Source: Rhizobium sp. BG4
GTDB taxonomy: Bacteria; Pseudomonadota; Alphaproteobacteria; Rhizobiales; Rhizobiaceae
Direction: 5' to 3'
Assembly: GCF_016864575.1 (NCBI RefSeq)
Contig: NZ_CP044125.1
Span: 806,001-870,000 of the forward strand
Length of the DNA stretch: 64,000 bases
Position 1 is the stretch's first letter. Each line of letters starts with the position of its first letter. The notes under the pieces were generated by a model that did not search any database, was not told the DNA's origin, and worked only from the letters and a program-made list of their open reading frames with translations. The position numbers and the translations under genes are program-made. Below are positions 44,136 through 54,467 of the stretch, piece after piece.

Positions 44136-45641
44136 ATGAGCTCAGCACCGTCACAGAATGCGCCTCGCGCCGCCGTATTTCCGTTCGACAACAGCTATGC
44201 CCGGCTGCCGGCGCATTTTTTCGCGCGCCAGACGCCGTCGCAGGTGGCGGAACCCTGGCTGATAAAGCTGAACGAGGAGCTCGCAGCCGAGCTCGGGCTC
44301 GATGTCGAGCGGCTGAAGCTTGATGGCGCGGCGATGTTTTCCGGCAATCTCGTGCCTGATGGCGCCGATCCTTTGGCGATGGCCTATTCCGGACATCAGT
44401 TCGGCCAGTTCAATCCGCAGCTCGGAGACGGGCGGGCGATCCTGCTTGGCGAGGTGATCGACCGGAAGGGCAAGCGCCGCGACATCCAGCTGAAGGGCGC
44501 GGGACAGACGCCGTTTTCCAGGCGGGGTGATGGGCGCGCCGCGCTCGGGCCGGTGCTGCGCGAATATATCGTCAGCGAGGCCATGTATGCGCTCGGCATT
44601 CCCGCGACACGGGCGCTCGCGGCCGTCTCGACCGGGGAACCCGTCTATCGCGAGCGGGTGCTTCCCGGCGCGGTCTTTACCCGCGTGGCGGCCAGCCATA
44701 TCCGCGTCGGCACCTTCCAGTTCTTTGCGGCGCGCGGCGATACCGATGGCATCAGGGCGCTCGCCGATCATGTGATCGAGCGGCATTATCCGGAGATTTC
44801 GGGCGCCGAAAACCGCTATCTCACGCTCTACGAAGCCGTTGCCGAGCGGCAGGCGGCGCTGATCGCCCGCTGGCTGCATGTCGGCTTCATCCATGGGGTG
44901 ATGAATACCGACAACATGACGATCTCCGGCGAGACGATCGATTTCGGCCCCTGCGCCTTCATGGATGCCTATGATCCCAGCACCGTGTTCTCCTCGATCG
45001 ACCAGCAGGGGCGCTATGCCTATGCCAACCAGCCCGGCATCGGCCAGTGGAACCTGGCGCGGCTCGGCGAGACGCTGATCCCGCTGTTCGACGAGGATCA
45101 GGACAAGGCGGTCGATCTCGCCAATACGGTCATCAAGGGTTACGGCGAGCGCTTCCAGGCCCATTGGCTCGACGGCATGCGCAGGAAGATCGGGCTTGTG
45201 TCCGAAGAAGATGGCGATCTCGACCTGATCCAGGCGCTGCTGGCGGCCATGCAGGCCGGACAGGCGGATTTCACGCTGGCCTTCCGGCGGCTTTCCAAGC
45301 TCGCGGGCGACGATGCCGCCGAGGGCGAATTTCTCTCGACATTCGATGGCATCGGCGAGGCGATGGGCTGGCTGGTGCGCTGGCGCGAGCGGATCGCATG
45401 CGATCCACAATCGGCAGAGGCCCGGAGTGCGGCGATGCTTTCGGTCAACCCGGCCTTTATTCCGCGCAATCACCGGATCGAGCAGGCGATCAACGCCGCC
45501 ATGGAAGACGGCGATTTCTCGCTGTTCGAGGCGCTGGTGAAGGTGCTGGCCAATCCCTATCAGGATCAGCCGGCATTTGCGGCCTATATGGATCCGCCGA
45601 AGCTGGAAGAGCGGGTGCTGCAGACGTTTTGCGGGACTTGA
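44136..45641 (+). CDS. selO: protein adenylyltransferase SelO
   Basis: A 501-residue pseudokinase-fold enzyme that AMPylates proteins in redox stress. The family motifs are FARQTPSQVAEPWL, AYSGHQFGQFNPQLGDGRAILLGE, IQLKGAGQTPFSRRGDGRAALGPVLREYI and GFIHGVMNTDNMTISGETIDFGPCAFMD. The C-terminal cysteine (TFCGT) is near where SelO homologs carry Cys or selenocysteine. Length is typical of the YdiU family. A single gene. Confidence 0.95.
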   Translation: MSSAPSQNAPRAAVFPFDNSYARLPAHFFARQTPSQVAEPWLIKLNEELAAELGLDVERLKLDGAAMFSGNLVPDGADPLAMAYSGHQFGQFNPQLGDGRAILLGEVIDRKGKRRDIQLKGAGQTPFSRRGDGRAALGPVLREYIVSEAMYALGIPATRALAAVSTGEPVYRERVLPGAVFTRVAASHIRVGTFQFFAARGDTDGIRALADHVIERHYPEISGAENRYLTLYEAVAERQAALIARWLHVGFIHGVMNTDNMTISGETIDFGPCAFMDAYDPSTVFSSIDQQGRYAYANQPGIGQWNLARLGETLIPLFDEDQDKAVDLANTVIKGYGERFQAHWLDGMRRKIGLVSEEDGDLDLIQALLAAMQAGQADFTLAFRRLSKLAGDDAAEGEFLSTFDGIGEAMGWLVRWRERIACDPQSAEARSAAMLSVNPAFIPRNHRIEQAINAAMEDGDFSLFEALVKVLANPYQDQPAFAAYMDPPKLEERVLQTFCGT

Positions 45642-45677
45642 GGCGGACAAAACCGACAATCTGTTCGGTCTCGGCCA

Positions 45678-45757
45678 GAGCCCCTTTCACCCTACCCACC
45701 GGGGTCGAGCCGACGGTCTCGACCCGTCCTTCGGACCCCCGTGGGGGAGAAGGGAAG
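45678..45757. repeat. RIME-like/ABC-like intergenic repeat (degenerate)
   Basis: Contains GGGTCGAGCCGACGGTCTCGACCC, an inverted repeat, and CCCCCGTGGGGGAGAAGGGA, like the hairpin end of the other palindromic elements in the window. It fills the 133-base gap between selO and the convergent copper operon. Confidence 0.55.
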
Positions 45758-45774
45758 TCGCCCACCGACCAACG

Positions 45775-46293
45775 CTACTTGCCGTGGCCTTCGTGACCCG
45801 AATGTGCGGCTGAGGCGGTCGCAGCACCCAGCGTCACCGTGCCCTCGAAGCTGGCGAAGGCTTGCAGGGTTTTCGGATCGGCTGTGGCTTCGGCATCCTT
45901 GAGAGCAGCGGCCAGCGCGGTCGCGTCGGCGGCGGGGACACCGGCTTTCGCGAGCGCCTCGGCTTCCCTGATCGCATCGCCGCTGCAGAGCAGCGGACGC
46001 CAGCCGTGTTCCCCGTTCTGCAGCAGGATGCGGCCGCCGCGGCCGTCCTGTTGCCAGCCGGCGATGGCCCAGCCGCCCTGGACCGTGACCGGGCCGATGG
46101 CGAGCGGTTTGGCCGGGGTTTCGAACATCGTCTTCAGCACATTGGAAATCAGCTGCTGCGGATCGCCGGAGGGCGTTTGGTCCATCGGCATGTCCATCGT
46201 CGTGCCGTCGGGCATCTGCATCGTCTCGGCATGGGCAATGATAGGTGCTGCCAGCGAGAGGGCGGCGGCGATCAGGATCGGGACGGTTTTCAT
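45775..46293 (-). CDS. exported copper-uptake-associated protein
   Basis: A 172-residue protein with signal peptide MKTVPILIAAALSLAAPIIAHA. A methionine-rich stretch (METMQMPDGTTMDMPMDQ style) follows, then a domain containing WAIAGWQQDGRGGRILLQNGEHGWRPLLCSGD and a C-terminal His/Gly tail (HSGHEGHGK). Methionine and histidine runs are typical of copper handling. It is the last gene of a three-gene operon after the PepSY protein, 11 bases away. Assignment from similar rhizobial proteins, moderate. Confidence 0.7.
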   Translation of the reverse strand: MKTVPILIAAALSLAAPIIAHAETMQMPDGTTMDMPMDQTPSGDPQQLISNVLKTMFETPAKPLAIGPVTVQGGWAIAGWQQDGRGGRILLQNGEHGWRPLLCSGDAIREAEALAKAGVPAADATALAAALKDAEATADPKTLQAFASFEGTVTLGAATASAAHSGHEGHGK

Positions 46294-46304
46294 CATCGTC
46301 TCCC

Positions 46305-47678
46305 TCACGAAAACGCGCGCCGCAGCGGCGGCACGAAGCGGATGACGAGCTGGTCGAAGGCGATCATCGCAAGGATCGCGAGGCCGGTCAGCGGGAAAGC
46401 CAGCGAGAAGGCGAGCGCGATCACCCATAGTCCGATATAGACCGAGCGCTGCGGCGGCAGCGGCGGCACGCCGACGCGCCCGAGCGGGCGGCGCTTCCAC
46501 CACATGACGACGGCGGTGACGCAGGAGAGAATGATCGCGAGGCAGGTCGCCAGCATCAGGAATTGGTTGAACCGCCCCCATTCCTGCCCCTGATGGACAT
46601 TGATGCCCCATTCGATCGCCTTGCCGAGGAAGGGATAGGCGCCGAAGCTGATATCGACCAGCGGCTTGCCGGAATATTGATCGATATGCAGCGTGCGCTC
46701 GCGGGAGAGATCGTCGGGGAAGATCGCCGCGGTATAGACGCCTGATGCGGTTGACGGGATCGCCATGTCGAAGCCCGGGGTGACGCCCGCCGCCTTGGCG
46801 ATCTCGACGGCCTTGTCGAGCCCGATCGGCTGTTTCGACTGGGCGGCGGCGATATCGGAGAGCGGCACCGGCGCCTTCTCGACGGTCCAGCCGACCTTCG
46901 GCAGGATATCCTCCGTCACCTTCGCCGATTTCGGCACGTCGTCCCAGAGCTGCGCCGGATAGCCCATGCCGTGGCTGCCGAGGAACGACTGCACATTGGC
47001 GCCCCAATAGCCCGACCAGGGCATGCCGGTGACCGCCAGGAACAGGATGAGAAGACCCGCAAAGGCGCCGGTGACGGCATGCAGGTCGCGCCAGAAGACG
47101 CGTCTGTCAGGCGTGCCGCGAACGCTGATGACGCCGCCGGTCTGGCGGCGCGGCCACCAGAGATAGATGCCGGTGACGACAAGCACCATGGCAAAGCCGC
47201 CGGCGATCTCCACCAGGCGGTTGGCGAAATCGCCGAAATAGGCAAGGCTGTGGATGTGCTTGACGACGGTGTTGAACTCGCCGGCCGAGGCGACCTTGTC
47301 CAGCACCTTGCCATCATAGGGATTGACGAAAACCAGCGTCGGGCCGCCCGCGCCTGAGACCGTGACGATCGCCGAGCGCTCCGGCGTCGCCGGGTCCCTG
47401 TAGGTGGTGGCGACGGAGCCGGGGACGGCCGAGGCGGCGATATCCGCGATGGCCTGAGGCGCCAGCGGCTGGCCCGACGCGGCGACGTCGTAGCGATAGG
47501 CGAACAGGCTGTTGTTGATCTCGTCCTTGAAGAGATAGAGCGAGCCGGTGATCGCCAGATTGAGCATGAAGGGCACGGCGAGCAGACCGGCGAAGAAGTG
47601 CCAGCGCCAGATGGCGCGGTAGAGCGAGACGCCCGAAGCGGCGCTCTCCACCGGCTCGGCGGAGGTGATTGAAGACAT
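46305..47678 (-). CDS. PepSY-associated transmembrane protein
   Basis: A 457-residue protein with four main hydrophobic segments and PepSY-type periplasmic regions. It opens LYRAIWRWHFFAGLLAVPFMLNLAITGSLYLFKDE, then LVEIAGGFAMVLVVTGIYLWWPRR, FWRDLHAVTGAFAGLLILFLAVTGMPWSGYWG and INVHQGQEWGRFNQFLMLATCLA. The conserved histidines (WHFF, LHAVTG, NVHQG) resemble a b-type cytochrome/ferric-reductase arrangement. The flanking genes suggest copper rather than iron. Confidence 0.87.
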   Translation of the reverse strand: MSSITSAEPVESAASGVSLYRAIWRWHFFAGLLAVPFMLNLAITGSLYLFKDEINNSLFAYRYDVAASGQPLAPQAIADIAASAVPGSVATTYRDPATPERSAIVTVSGAGGPTLVFVNPYDGKVLDKVASAGEFNTVVKHIHSLAYFGDFANRLVEIAGGFAMVLVVTGIYLWWPRRQTGGVISVRGTPDRRVFWRDLHAVTGAFAGLLILFLAVTGMPWSGYWGANVQSFLGSHGMGYPAQLWDDVPKSAKVTEDILPKVGWTVEKAPVPLSDIAAAQSKQPIGLDKAVEIAKAAGVTPGFDMAIPSTASGVYTAAIFPDDLSRERTLHIDQYSGKPLVDISFGAYPFLGKAIEWGINVHQGQEWGRFNQFLMLATCLAIILSCVTAVVMWWKRRPLGRVGVPPLPPQRSVYIGLWVIALAFSLAFPLTGLAILAMIAFDQLVIRFVPPLRRAFS

Positions 47679-47762
47679 GAGAGAATTTCCAGATCCATGG
47701 CAGCGCCCGAGACGCAGCCGAAAGCGAAGCACGCCGCCGGGCCGGATGACCGGGGCGCGGGT

Positions 47763-48170
47763 TCAGGCAGTCAGCGGATCTGCAGGGGGCGCTCGCGGCC
47801 CTGTATTCGGCGGGAACGGATCGCGGTGGAAGACGGCGGCGCGCAACGGCACCGCTTCTGAAACGGCATAGCCGAGCGGCGCACCCGACACATCGGCCGG
47901 AGACGGCAGCATCGCGGTGGCGCTGATGCGGCAGGCTTCGCAGCCATGATTGTGATCGGCGCCATGCTGGGTCTTGCCGCTATCGTCGGTGACGGTAACG
48001 CAGAGCGTCGGCAGGGTTCCATCCGGCAGCGCATAGGCGGAATAATCGGCGGGGCCGGAAAGCTCGGCTGCCGAGACCGGCAGCTGATGAGCAAAGCCGA
48101 CGGAGACGAGCGCGATGGCGCATAGAATGCGCACCGCCCACTGCTCGAATCTGCGACCAAGATATTTCAT
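47763..48170 (-). CDS. DUF2946-like exported protein
   Basis: A 135-residue protein with an N-terminal hydrophobic leader (VRILCAIALVSVGFAHQLPVSA) and a central GADHNHGCEACR motif with His/Cys metal-ligand character, as in DUF2946. Upstream of the PepSY and copper-uptake-like genes on the same strand. The ATG at 48170 is preceded by AGGGG. It is the first gene of the putative metal operon. Confidence 0.7.
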   Translation of the reverse strand: MKYLGRRFEQWAVRILCAIALVSVGFAHQLPVSAAELSGPADYSAYALPDGTLPTLCVTVTDDSGKTQHGADHNHGCEACRISATAMLPSPADVSGAPLGYAVSEAVPLRAAVFHRDPFPPNTGPRAPPADPLTA

Positions 48171-48461
48171 GTGACCCCTGCCCTGAAGGCGCGGAAGGGT
48201 TGATAGCGGCATCGCCTTCAAAGCTCAATGCGGCATTAGCGCCGATCGCCATTTCGGCCCGTATCCAGCGCATGGCTGCCCTGCGCAGGTTGCGGCAATT
48301 GTGGCGGTTGAAAGGCAGAAGTCTCGCTCTATGTGCTTGAGAATGCTTGCGGTGGCAGCCTCCAGCCCTTGCCGCGGGCCTTTTCGCAATTCGATCCCGG
48401 CACCCGGGAAACCCTGCCCGCGCTCCGCCCCCGGAGGCGGGTTTCAGCGGGAGATCCTTTC

Positions 48462-50799
48462 ATGGCGATTGCCATAACCTCCATCCTCTTTCTTCTCATC
48501 GGACTGGCGCTTGGCGGCGGCGGGCTCTGGCTCGTGCTGCTCGGTGGCAGCATCTTCTACCTGTTCGCCGGGTTGATGTTCATCATCACCGGCGTGCTAC
48601 TCTTCATGCGCAAGGCGGTGGCGCTCTGGGTCTATGCGGCGCTCGTCGTCGCGGCGCTGATCTGGGCCGTCTGGGAAGTCGGTTTCGACTGGTGGCAGCT
48701 CGGGCCGCGCGGCGGCCTGATCATCCTGCTCGGGCTCTGGCTGCTGACGCCCTGGATCCGCCGGCCGCTCGGTTTTGCGAGCCCGACCGGTGCCGTCTAC
48801 AGCACCAATCCCTGGCCGCTCGGCGTGCCCGTGATCATCGCCATCCTGGTTGCCGGCTACTCGATGACCACGGATCCGCATGATCTTGCGGGCGACCTGC
48901 CGAAGGATGTGGTGGCGGCCGCCCCGCCCCTCGGCGGCGACGTGCCGGATGGCGAATGGCATCAATATGGGCGCACGCCTTTCGGCCAGCGCTATTCGCC
49001 GCTCGACCAGATCAATGCCACCAACGTCAAGGACCTGAAAGAGGTCTGGCGCTACCAGACCGGTGACGTCAAGCGGCCCGACGATGTCGGCGAGACCACC
49101 TATCAGGTGACGCCGCTGAAGGTGAACGACACGCTCTATCTCTGCACGCCGCATAACTGGGCGATCGCGCTCGATGCCAAGACCGGCAAGGAGAAATGGA
49201 AGTTCGACGCCAATTCCGGCATGAACCCGGACCGGCAGCACCAGACCTGCCGCGGCGTCACCTATTATCGCGACACGGCGACGGCGGCAGGCCAGCCCTG
49301 CGCCGACCGCGTCTACCTGCCGACCTCGGACGCGCGGCTGATCGCGCTCGATGCCGCCGATGGCAAGGTCTGCGAAAACTTTGCCGACAAGGGCACGCTG
49401 CATCTCGAGACCGGCATGAAATACAATCCGGCCGGTTACTACTATTCGACCTCGCCGCCGGTTGCCGTTGCCGGCAAGCTGATCATCGGCGGTGCCGTCA
49501 ACGACAATTATTCGACGCAGGAACAGTCCGGCGTCATCCGCGCCTTCGACATCAATACCGGCGCGCTGCTCTGGAACTGGGATTCCGGCAATCCGGATGT
49601 GACGACGCCGCTGCCGCAGGGGCAGACCTACACGACCAACTCGCCGAACAGCTGGTCGGTGCTCTCGGTCGATGAGGGCCTCGGCATGGTCTATATCCCG
49701 CTCGGCAACCAGGTGCCCGACCAGCTCGGGATGAACCGCAGCGCCAATGTCGAGAAGTTCTCGTCGTCTGTCGCAGCGCTCGACATCAATGGCGGGCAGC
49801 TGAAATGGGTGCAGCAGTTCGTCCACCACGATCTCTGGGACATGGACGTTCCGGCCCAGCCGGTGCTCTTCGACATGACCAAGCCCGACGGCTCGGTCGT
49901 GCCGGCGCTGGTGGCGCCCACCAAGCAAGGCGATATCTATGTGCTCGACCGGCGCACCGGCGAGGCGATCATTCCCTTCAAGGAAATCCCCGCCCCCGGG
50001 GGCGATCCCGGAAGACAAGACGGCGCCGACGCAGCCGATCTCGGATCTGACTTTCTCGCCCGATCCGCTGCAGGAAAAGAACATGTGGGGCGTCTCGCTG
50101 TTCGATCAGCTCGCCTGCCGCATCGAGTTCCACCGCTACAAATACGAGGGCCGCTACACGCCGCCGTCGCTTCAGGGCACGATCGTCTATCCCGGCAATT
50201 TCGGCACCTTCAACTGGGGTTCCGTCGCTGTGGATCCGGAGCGGCAGATCATGTTCGGCATGCCGACTTATCTCGCCTTCACCTCGAGGCTCGTTCCGGC
50301 CGCCGATATCCCGCCGCGCGGCCAGGACGAGAAGGGCAGCGAACAGGGCCTCAACCGCAATGACGGCGCGCCCTACGGCGTGTTCATGGGCCCGTTCCTC
50401 GGACCGCTCGGCATCCCCTGCCAGGCGCCGCCATGGGGCTATGTCGCCGGCGTCGACCTGCGCACCGGCAAGATCGCCTATATGCACAAGAACGGCACGG
50501 TGCACGACATGACGCCGCTGCCCCTGCCCTTCAAGGTCGGCGTCCCCGGCATCGGCGGCCCGATGATGACCAAGGGCGGCGTGGCCTTCCTGGGTGCCGC
50601 GGTCGACAATTATCTGCGCGCCTATGACGTCACCAGCGGCGCGCAGCTCTGGCAGGCCCGCCTGCCGGCCGGTGGGCAGGCGACGCCGATGACGTACACG
50701 ACCTCTGACAACAAGCAGTATGTGGTGATGGTTGCCGGCGGGCATGGGTCGGTTGGGACCAAGCCTGGGGATTATGTGATTGGGTATACGTTGCCTTGA
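48462..50799 (+). pseudogene. gcd: PQQ-dependent membrane glucose dehydrogenase, frameshifted
   Basis: Oxidises glucose to gluconate in the periplasm using pyrroloquinoline quinone. The N-terminus has about five helices (1-130), then WRYQTGD and GKEKWKFDAN propeller repeats. The first frame fails after PFKEIPAPGG near 49990. The other frame continues IPEDKTAPTQPISDLTFSPDPLQEKNMWG up to GGQATPMTYTT and the normal C-terminus at 50799. The join is the CCCCC-GGGGG run at 49993-50002; one added base restores about 779 residues. Start at ATG 48462 with GGGAG upstream. Either a real loss or a read error. Confidence 0.88.
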
Positions 50800-50835
50800 T
50801 GGAGGGTTCTCGTCAGTAGAAGGTCCGTCTCACCC

Positions 50836-50873
50836 GGAGCCCCCTCACCCTACCCTCTCCCCAAGGGGAGAGC
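50836..50873. repeat. palindromic repeat arm, left of the IS110 gene
   Basis: GGAGCCCCCTCACCCTACCC followed by TCTCCCCAAGGGGAGAG, resembling one arm of the repeat at 2920-3063. The opposite-facing arm is at 52037-52090, so the transposase sits between them. Confidence 0.6.
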
Positions 50874-50887
50874 GACTGTCTTCTGCG

Positions 50888-52099
<1,212 letters not shown>

Positions 52100-52107
52100 T
52101 CACCCAG

Positions 52108-52509
52108 TCAAAGCACAGCCTCAATATCCGTCTGCGCGAAGTCATCCCCCTTGTAGAGCAGCGGCACGCGCTGTTCACGGGCGCAGGCTTAGGCGAAGCA
52201 GTCGCCGAAGTTGAGGACGGCCGGGTGCCGTGATTTGCCGAAGCGGGCGTAGGCGGCGATGGCGGCGTGGCGGGTTTCTGCCGGAACGGCGATGACCTCG
52301 ATCGAGGCGAGCTGCAGGAAGTCTTCGACTGCCTGGTGGGCGTCCGCCACATCGAGGCCGAGGATGCGGGCGACGGCGACCGCCGTTTCCCAGACGGCGA
52401 GCGGCGACGTGAGGCGGCGATCGCCTGATTGTAGGCGCGCCAGCAAGTCTGGGCCATCCGCCTCGGATGTCAGGATGGCGGTCAGGGCCGATGCGTCGAC
52501 AAACATCAT
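52108..52509 (-). pseudogene. vapC: VapC-like PIN toxin with premature stop
   Basis: A type II toxin ribonuclease of the PIN fold. It starts MMFVDASALTAIL with acidic residues D5, E41 (WETAVAV) and D103 (NFGDCFA). The reading frame stops at TAA (52191 to 52189) right after CFA, where relatives read CFAYA. The same frame then continues ACAREQRVPLLYKGDDFAQTDI to a TGA at 52110 to 52108, giving a normal 133-residue toxin if the TAA was Tyr. The lost tail includes the KGDD acidic residue. Start overlaps vapB. Confidence 0.85.
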
Positions 52510-52739
52510 CAGTCCTCGTAGAGGCTATCGATGAAGGCCTTGCCGGCAGGCTGGCGGGCTGCGGGGTCGCCTTTCGCTCTGAGCTTGCGGGCGAACTCCA
52601 TGCCCTTTTCGACAAGCGAAGGCTTGATGCCCTCTCGCTCGATTTCCTTCTGCAGGACCTGCCGCAACAGTTCGGTCTTGGTCTGCCGCCGGGCCTTCGC
52701 CAGCCGCTCGACCTCCTCATCCTTGACGTAGAGAGCCAT
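52509..52739 (-). CDS. vapB: VapB-type antitoxin
   Basis: A 76-residue antitoxin starting MALYVKDEEVERLAKARRQTKTELLRQVLQ, a ribbon-helix-helix-like DNA-binding N-terminus of the Rv0623/VapB group. It has a C-terminal FIDSLYED tail that would occupy the toxin. The stop overlaps the vapC start (ATGA). Intact, while the toxin is truncated. Confidence 0.87.
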   Translation of the reverse strand: MALYVKDEEVERLAKARRQTKTELLRQVLQKEIEREGIKPSLVEKGMEFARKLRAKGDPAARQPAGKAFIDSLYED

Positions 52740-52895
52740 GGGATATCCTTTCCGTAAAAGGGATATACCACACCCCTCACCCGCTGTCAGCAAACCTAGC
52801 CATCCACCTTTTCAGCACAACCTTAAATAAGCAAATCCAGCTTCGCGCATGTTTCCGCGCCGATGGTCTGCGCAATCTTTGAGGGAGTCCTTTTC

Positions 52896-53399
52896 ATGGA
52901 AATCAACGGCAGTGTTCTAAGCCTTTTCAATCCCTACAATCTTTCCAGCGACCAGCGCGCCAAGCAACAGCAGCAGAACGCGCCGATGCAGACGGAGAGC
53001 AGTGCGCGTGAAGTCGGCGGCGGGATGGCGCCGAGCTATACGGCGCCTTCGATCTCCAGCGTGATGTGGTCGATGCAGACGGCATCGGATACGACGATCG
53101 CGCAAGAGACGGACGCCGATGTCGAGGCCAAGCAGAAGCACGATGCGCTGCTTCAGGAATTCCAGGACTACGCCAACATGACGCCGGCGGAGAAGATCCG
53201 CAAAAGCATCCTCGACCAGATGGGCCTCAGTGAAGAGAGCCTCAAGGCGATGGATCCGGACGCCCGGGCGGCGATCGAAAAGCAGATCGCCGATGCGATC
53301 AAGAAGCAGCTTACCGGCATCGACGACGACGGCAAGGGCAGCCAGGCGACGGCAGACGTGCCGCAGACAGCATCCGACAATCAGACCACTTCGGGCTGA
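52896..53399 (+). CDS. hypothetical protein
   Basis: A 167-residue hydrophilic protein starting MEINGSVLSLFNPYNLSSDQ. It is rich in Q, S, T and D, has a helical middle (AKQKHDALLQEFQDYANMTPAEKIRKSILDQMGLSEESLKAM), and disordered ends. No signal peptide or known domain. GAGGGAG precedes the ATG. Convergent with the beta-lactamase across a strong hairpin. Confidence 0.7.
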   Translation: MEINGSVLSLFNPYNLSSDQRAKQQQQNAPMQTESSAREVGGGMAPSYTAPSISSVMWSMQTASDTTIAQETDADVEAKQKHDALLQEFQDYANMTPAEKIRKSILDQMGLSEESLKAMDPDARAAIEKQIADAIKKQLTGIDDDGKGSQATADVPQTASDNQTTSG

Positions 53400-53448
53400 C
53401 CGGTCCCGGGCCGATCGGCACAGTCCGGCGCCCCTTCATAATCCGATT

Positions 53449-53492
53449 CAAGTCCATGCGGCGGAGATTCACATCTCCGCCGCATCGACTTG
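53449..53492. terminator. long hairpin between convergent genes
   Basis: Stem ATGCGGCGGAGAT (53456-53468) and ATCTCCGCCGCAT (53473-53485) with loop TCAC, extended by CAAGTC/GACTTG with one mismatch. 19 paired positions. Lies between the two stop codons, so probably a bidirectional transcription stop or RNA barrier. There is no clear T run. Confidence 0.6.
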
Positions 53493-53502
53493 ATGGAATT
53501 GA

Positions 53503-54390
53503 TTATTGCAGCATGCCGGCGGCGATCTTGGCGACTTCGGCAAAGACTTCGTTGAGCTCGGAAACCGGCGCCGTCGCCTCGGCGATATAGGTGGCGACCA
53601 GGATCGGCGAGCCGCTTTCCTCCGGCCAGAGGACGGCGATATCGGCGGCCGAGCCGTTATTGCCCGTGCCGGTCTTGTCGCCGATCTTCCACTCCTCCGG
53701 CAGCCCAGCGCGCAGGCGGGCGGCGCCCGTGGTATTTGCCACCATCCAGTCGATCAGCTGCGTGCGCGAGGGCTCCGACAGAACCGAGCCGAGAGTGAGA
53801 TTGCCGAGCGTATCCAGCATCGCATCCGGCGTCGTCGTGTCGCGCGGGTCGTCCTTCTTGCCTTCGTTGAGCGCGGTCTCGATGCGGTCGAGGCGGGTCG
53901 AGGTGTCGCCGATCGAGCGCAGCCATTTGGTCAGCTCTTCCGGGCCGCCGAGACTTTCGAGCAGCAGGTTGCCGGCGGTGTTGTCGCTGAGCGTAATCGC
54001 CGCCTTGCAGAGCTCGCCGACGGTCATGCCTTCGGCGCCGACATGCTTCTCGGTTTCCGGCGAATAGGTGACGATCTTGTCCTGATCGTAGGTGACGCGG
54101 CGTTCGAGATTTTCTTCGCCCTTATCAACCCGGGCGAGCACCATGCCGGAGGCCAGGACCTTGAAGGTGCTGAGCAGCGGGAAGCGCTCGGTCTCGCGAT
54201 TGGAGAAGCTGACATTGGTGCCGGTGTCCATGACCGAGACGCCGAGGCGCCCGCCCGTGCGCTTTTCGAGTGCCGCCAGCTGCTGGTCGACATCATCGTC
54301 ATCGGCCCGCGCTCCCGGCACCAGCATGACGGCAGGATAGAGAAGCGCAGAGCCAATCATCAGGCTCCGGCGGGTCAGGGCAATGGGCAT
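53503..54390 (-). CDS. class A beta-lactamase
   Basis: A 295-residue serine beta-lactamase secreted to the periplasm by a Tat signal (TRRSLMIGSALL). Motifs: S74-T-F-K77, S135-D136-N137, E171-x-x-L-N and K239-T-G. All catalytic residues are present, so it should hydrolyse penicillins or some cephalosporins. The start at MPIALTRRS (54390) fits the signal. No AmpR-type regulator is next to it. Confidence 0.93.
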   Translation of the reverse strand: MPIALTRRSLMIGSALLYPAVMLVPGARADDDDVDQQLAALEKRTGGRLGVSVMDTGTNVSFSNRETERFPLLSTFKVLASGMVLARVDKGEENLERRVTYDQDKIVTYSPETEKHVGAEGMTVGELCKAAITLSDNTAGNLLLESLGGPEELTKWLRSIGDTSTRLDRIETALNEGKKDDPRDTTTPDAMLDTLGNLTLGSVLSEPSRTQLIDWMVANTTGAARLRAGLPEEWKIGDKTGTGNNGSAADIAVLWPEESGSPILVATYIAEATAPVSELNEVFAEVAKIAAGMLQ

Positions 54391-54467
54391 GAAATCCTCC
54401 GGCAGAATCACCGGAGGACAGAATTAAGGAGCGATTGTGGCGCGATGTCGCCGCGCCAAAAAAGATA

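Noticed and set aside
46294..47007. N-terminal extension of the copper-associated protein
   Set aside because: It overlaps the PepSY gene in another frame and is Arg/Ala-rich; the internal ATG begins a clear signal peptide.
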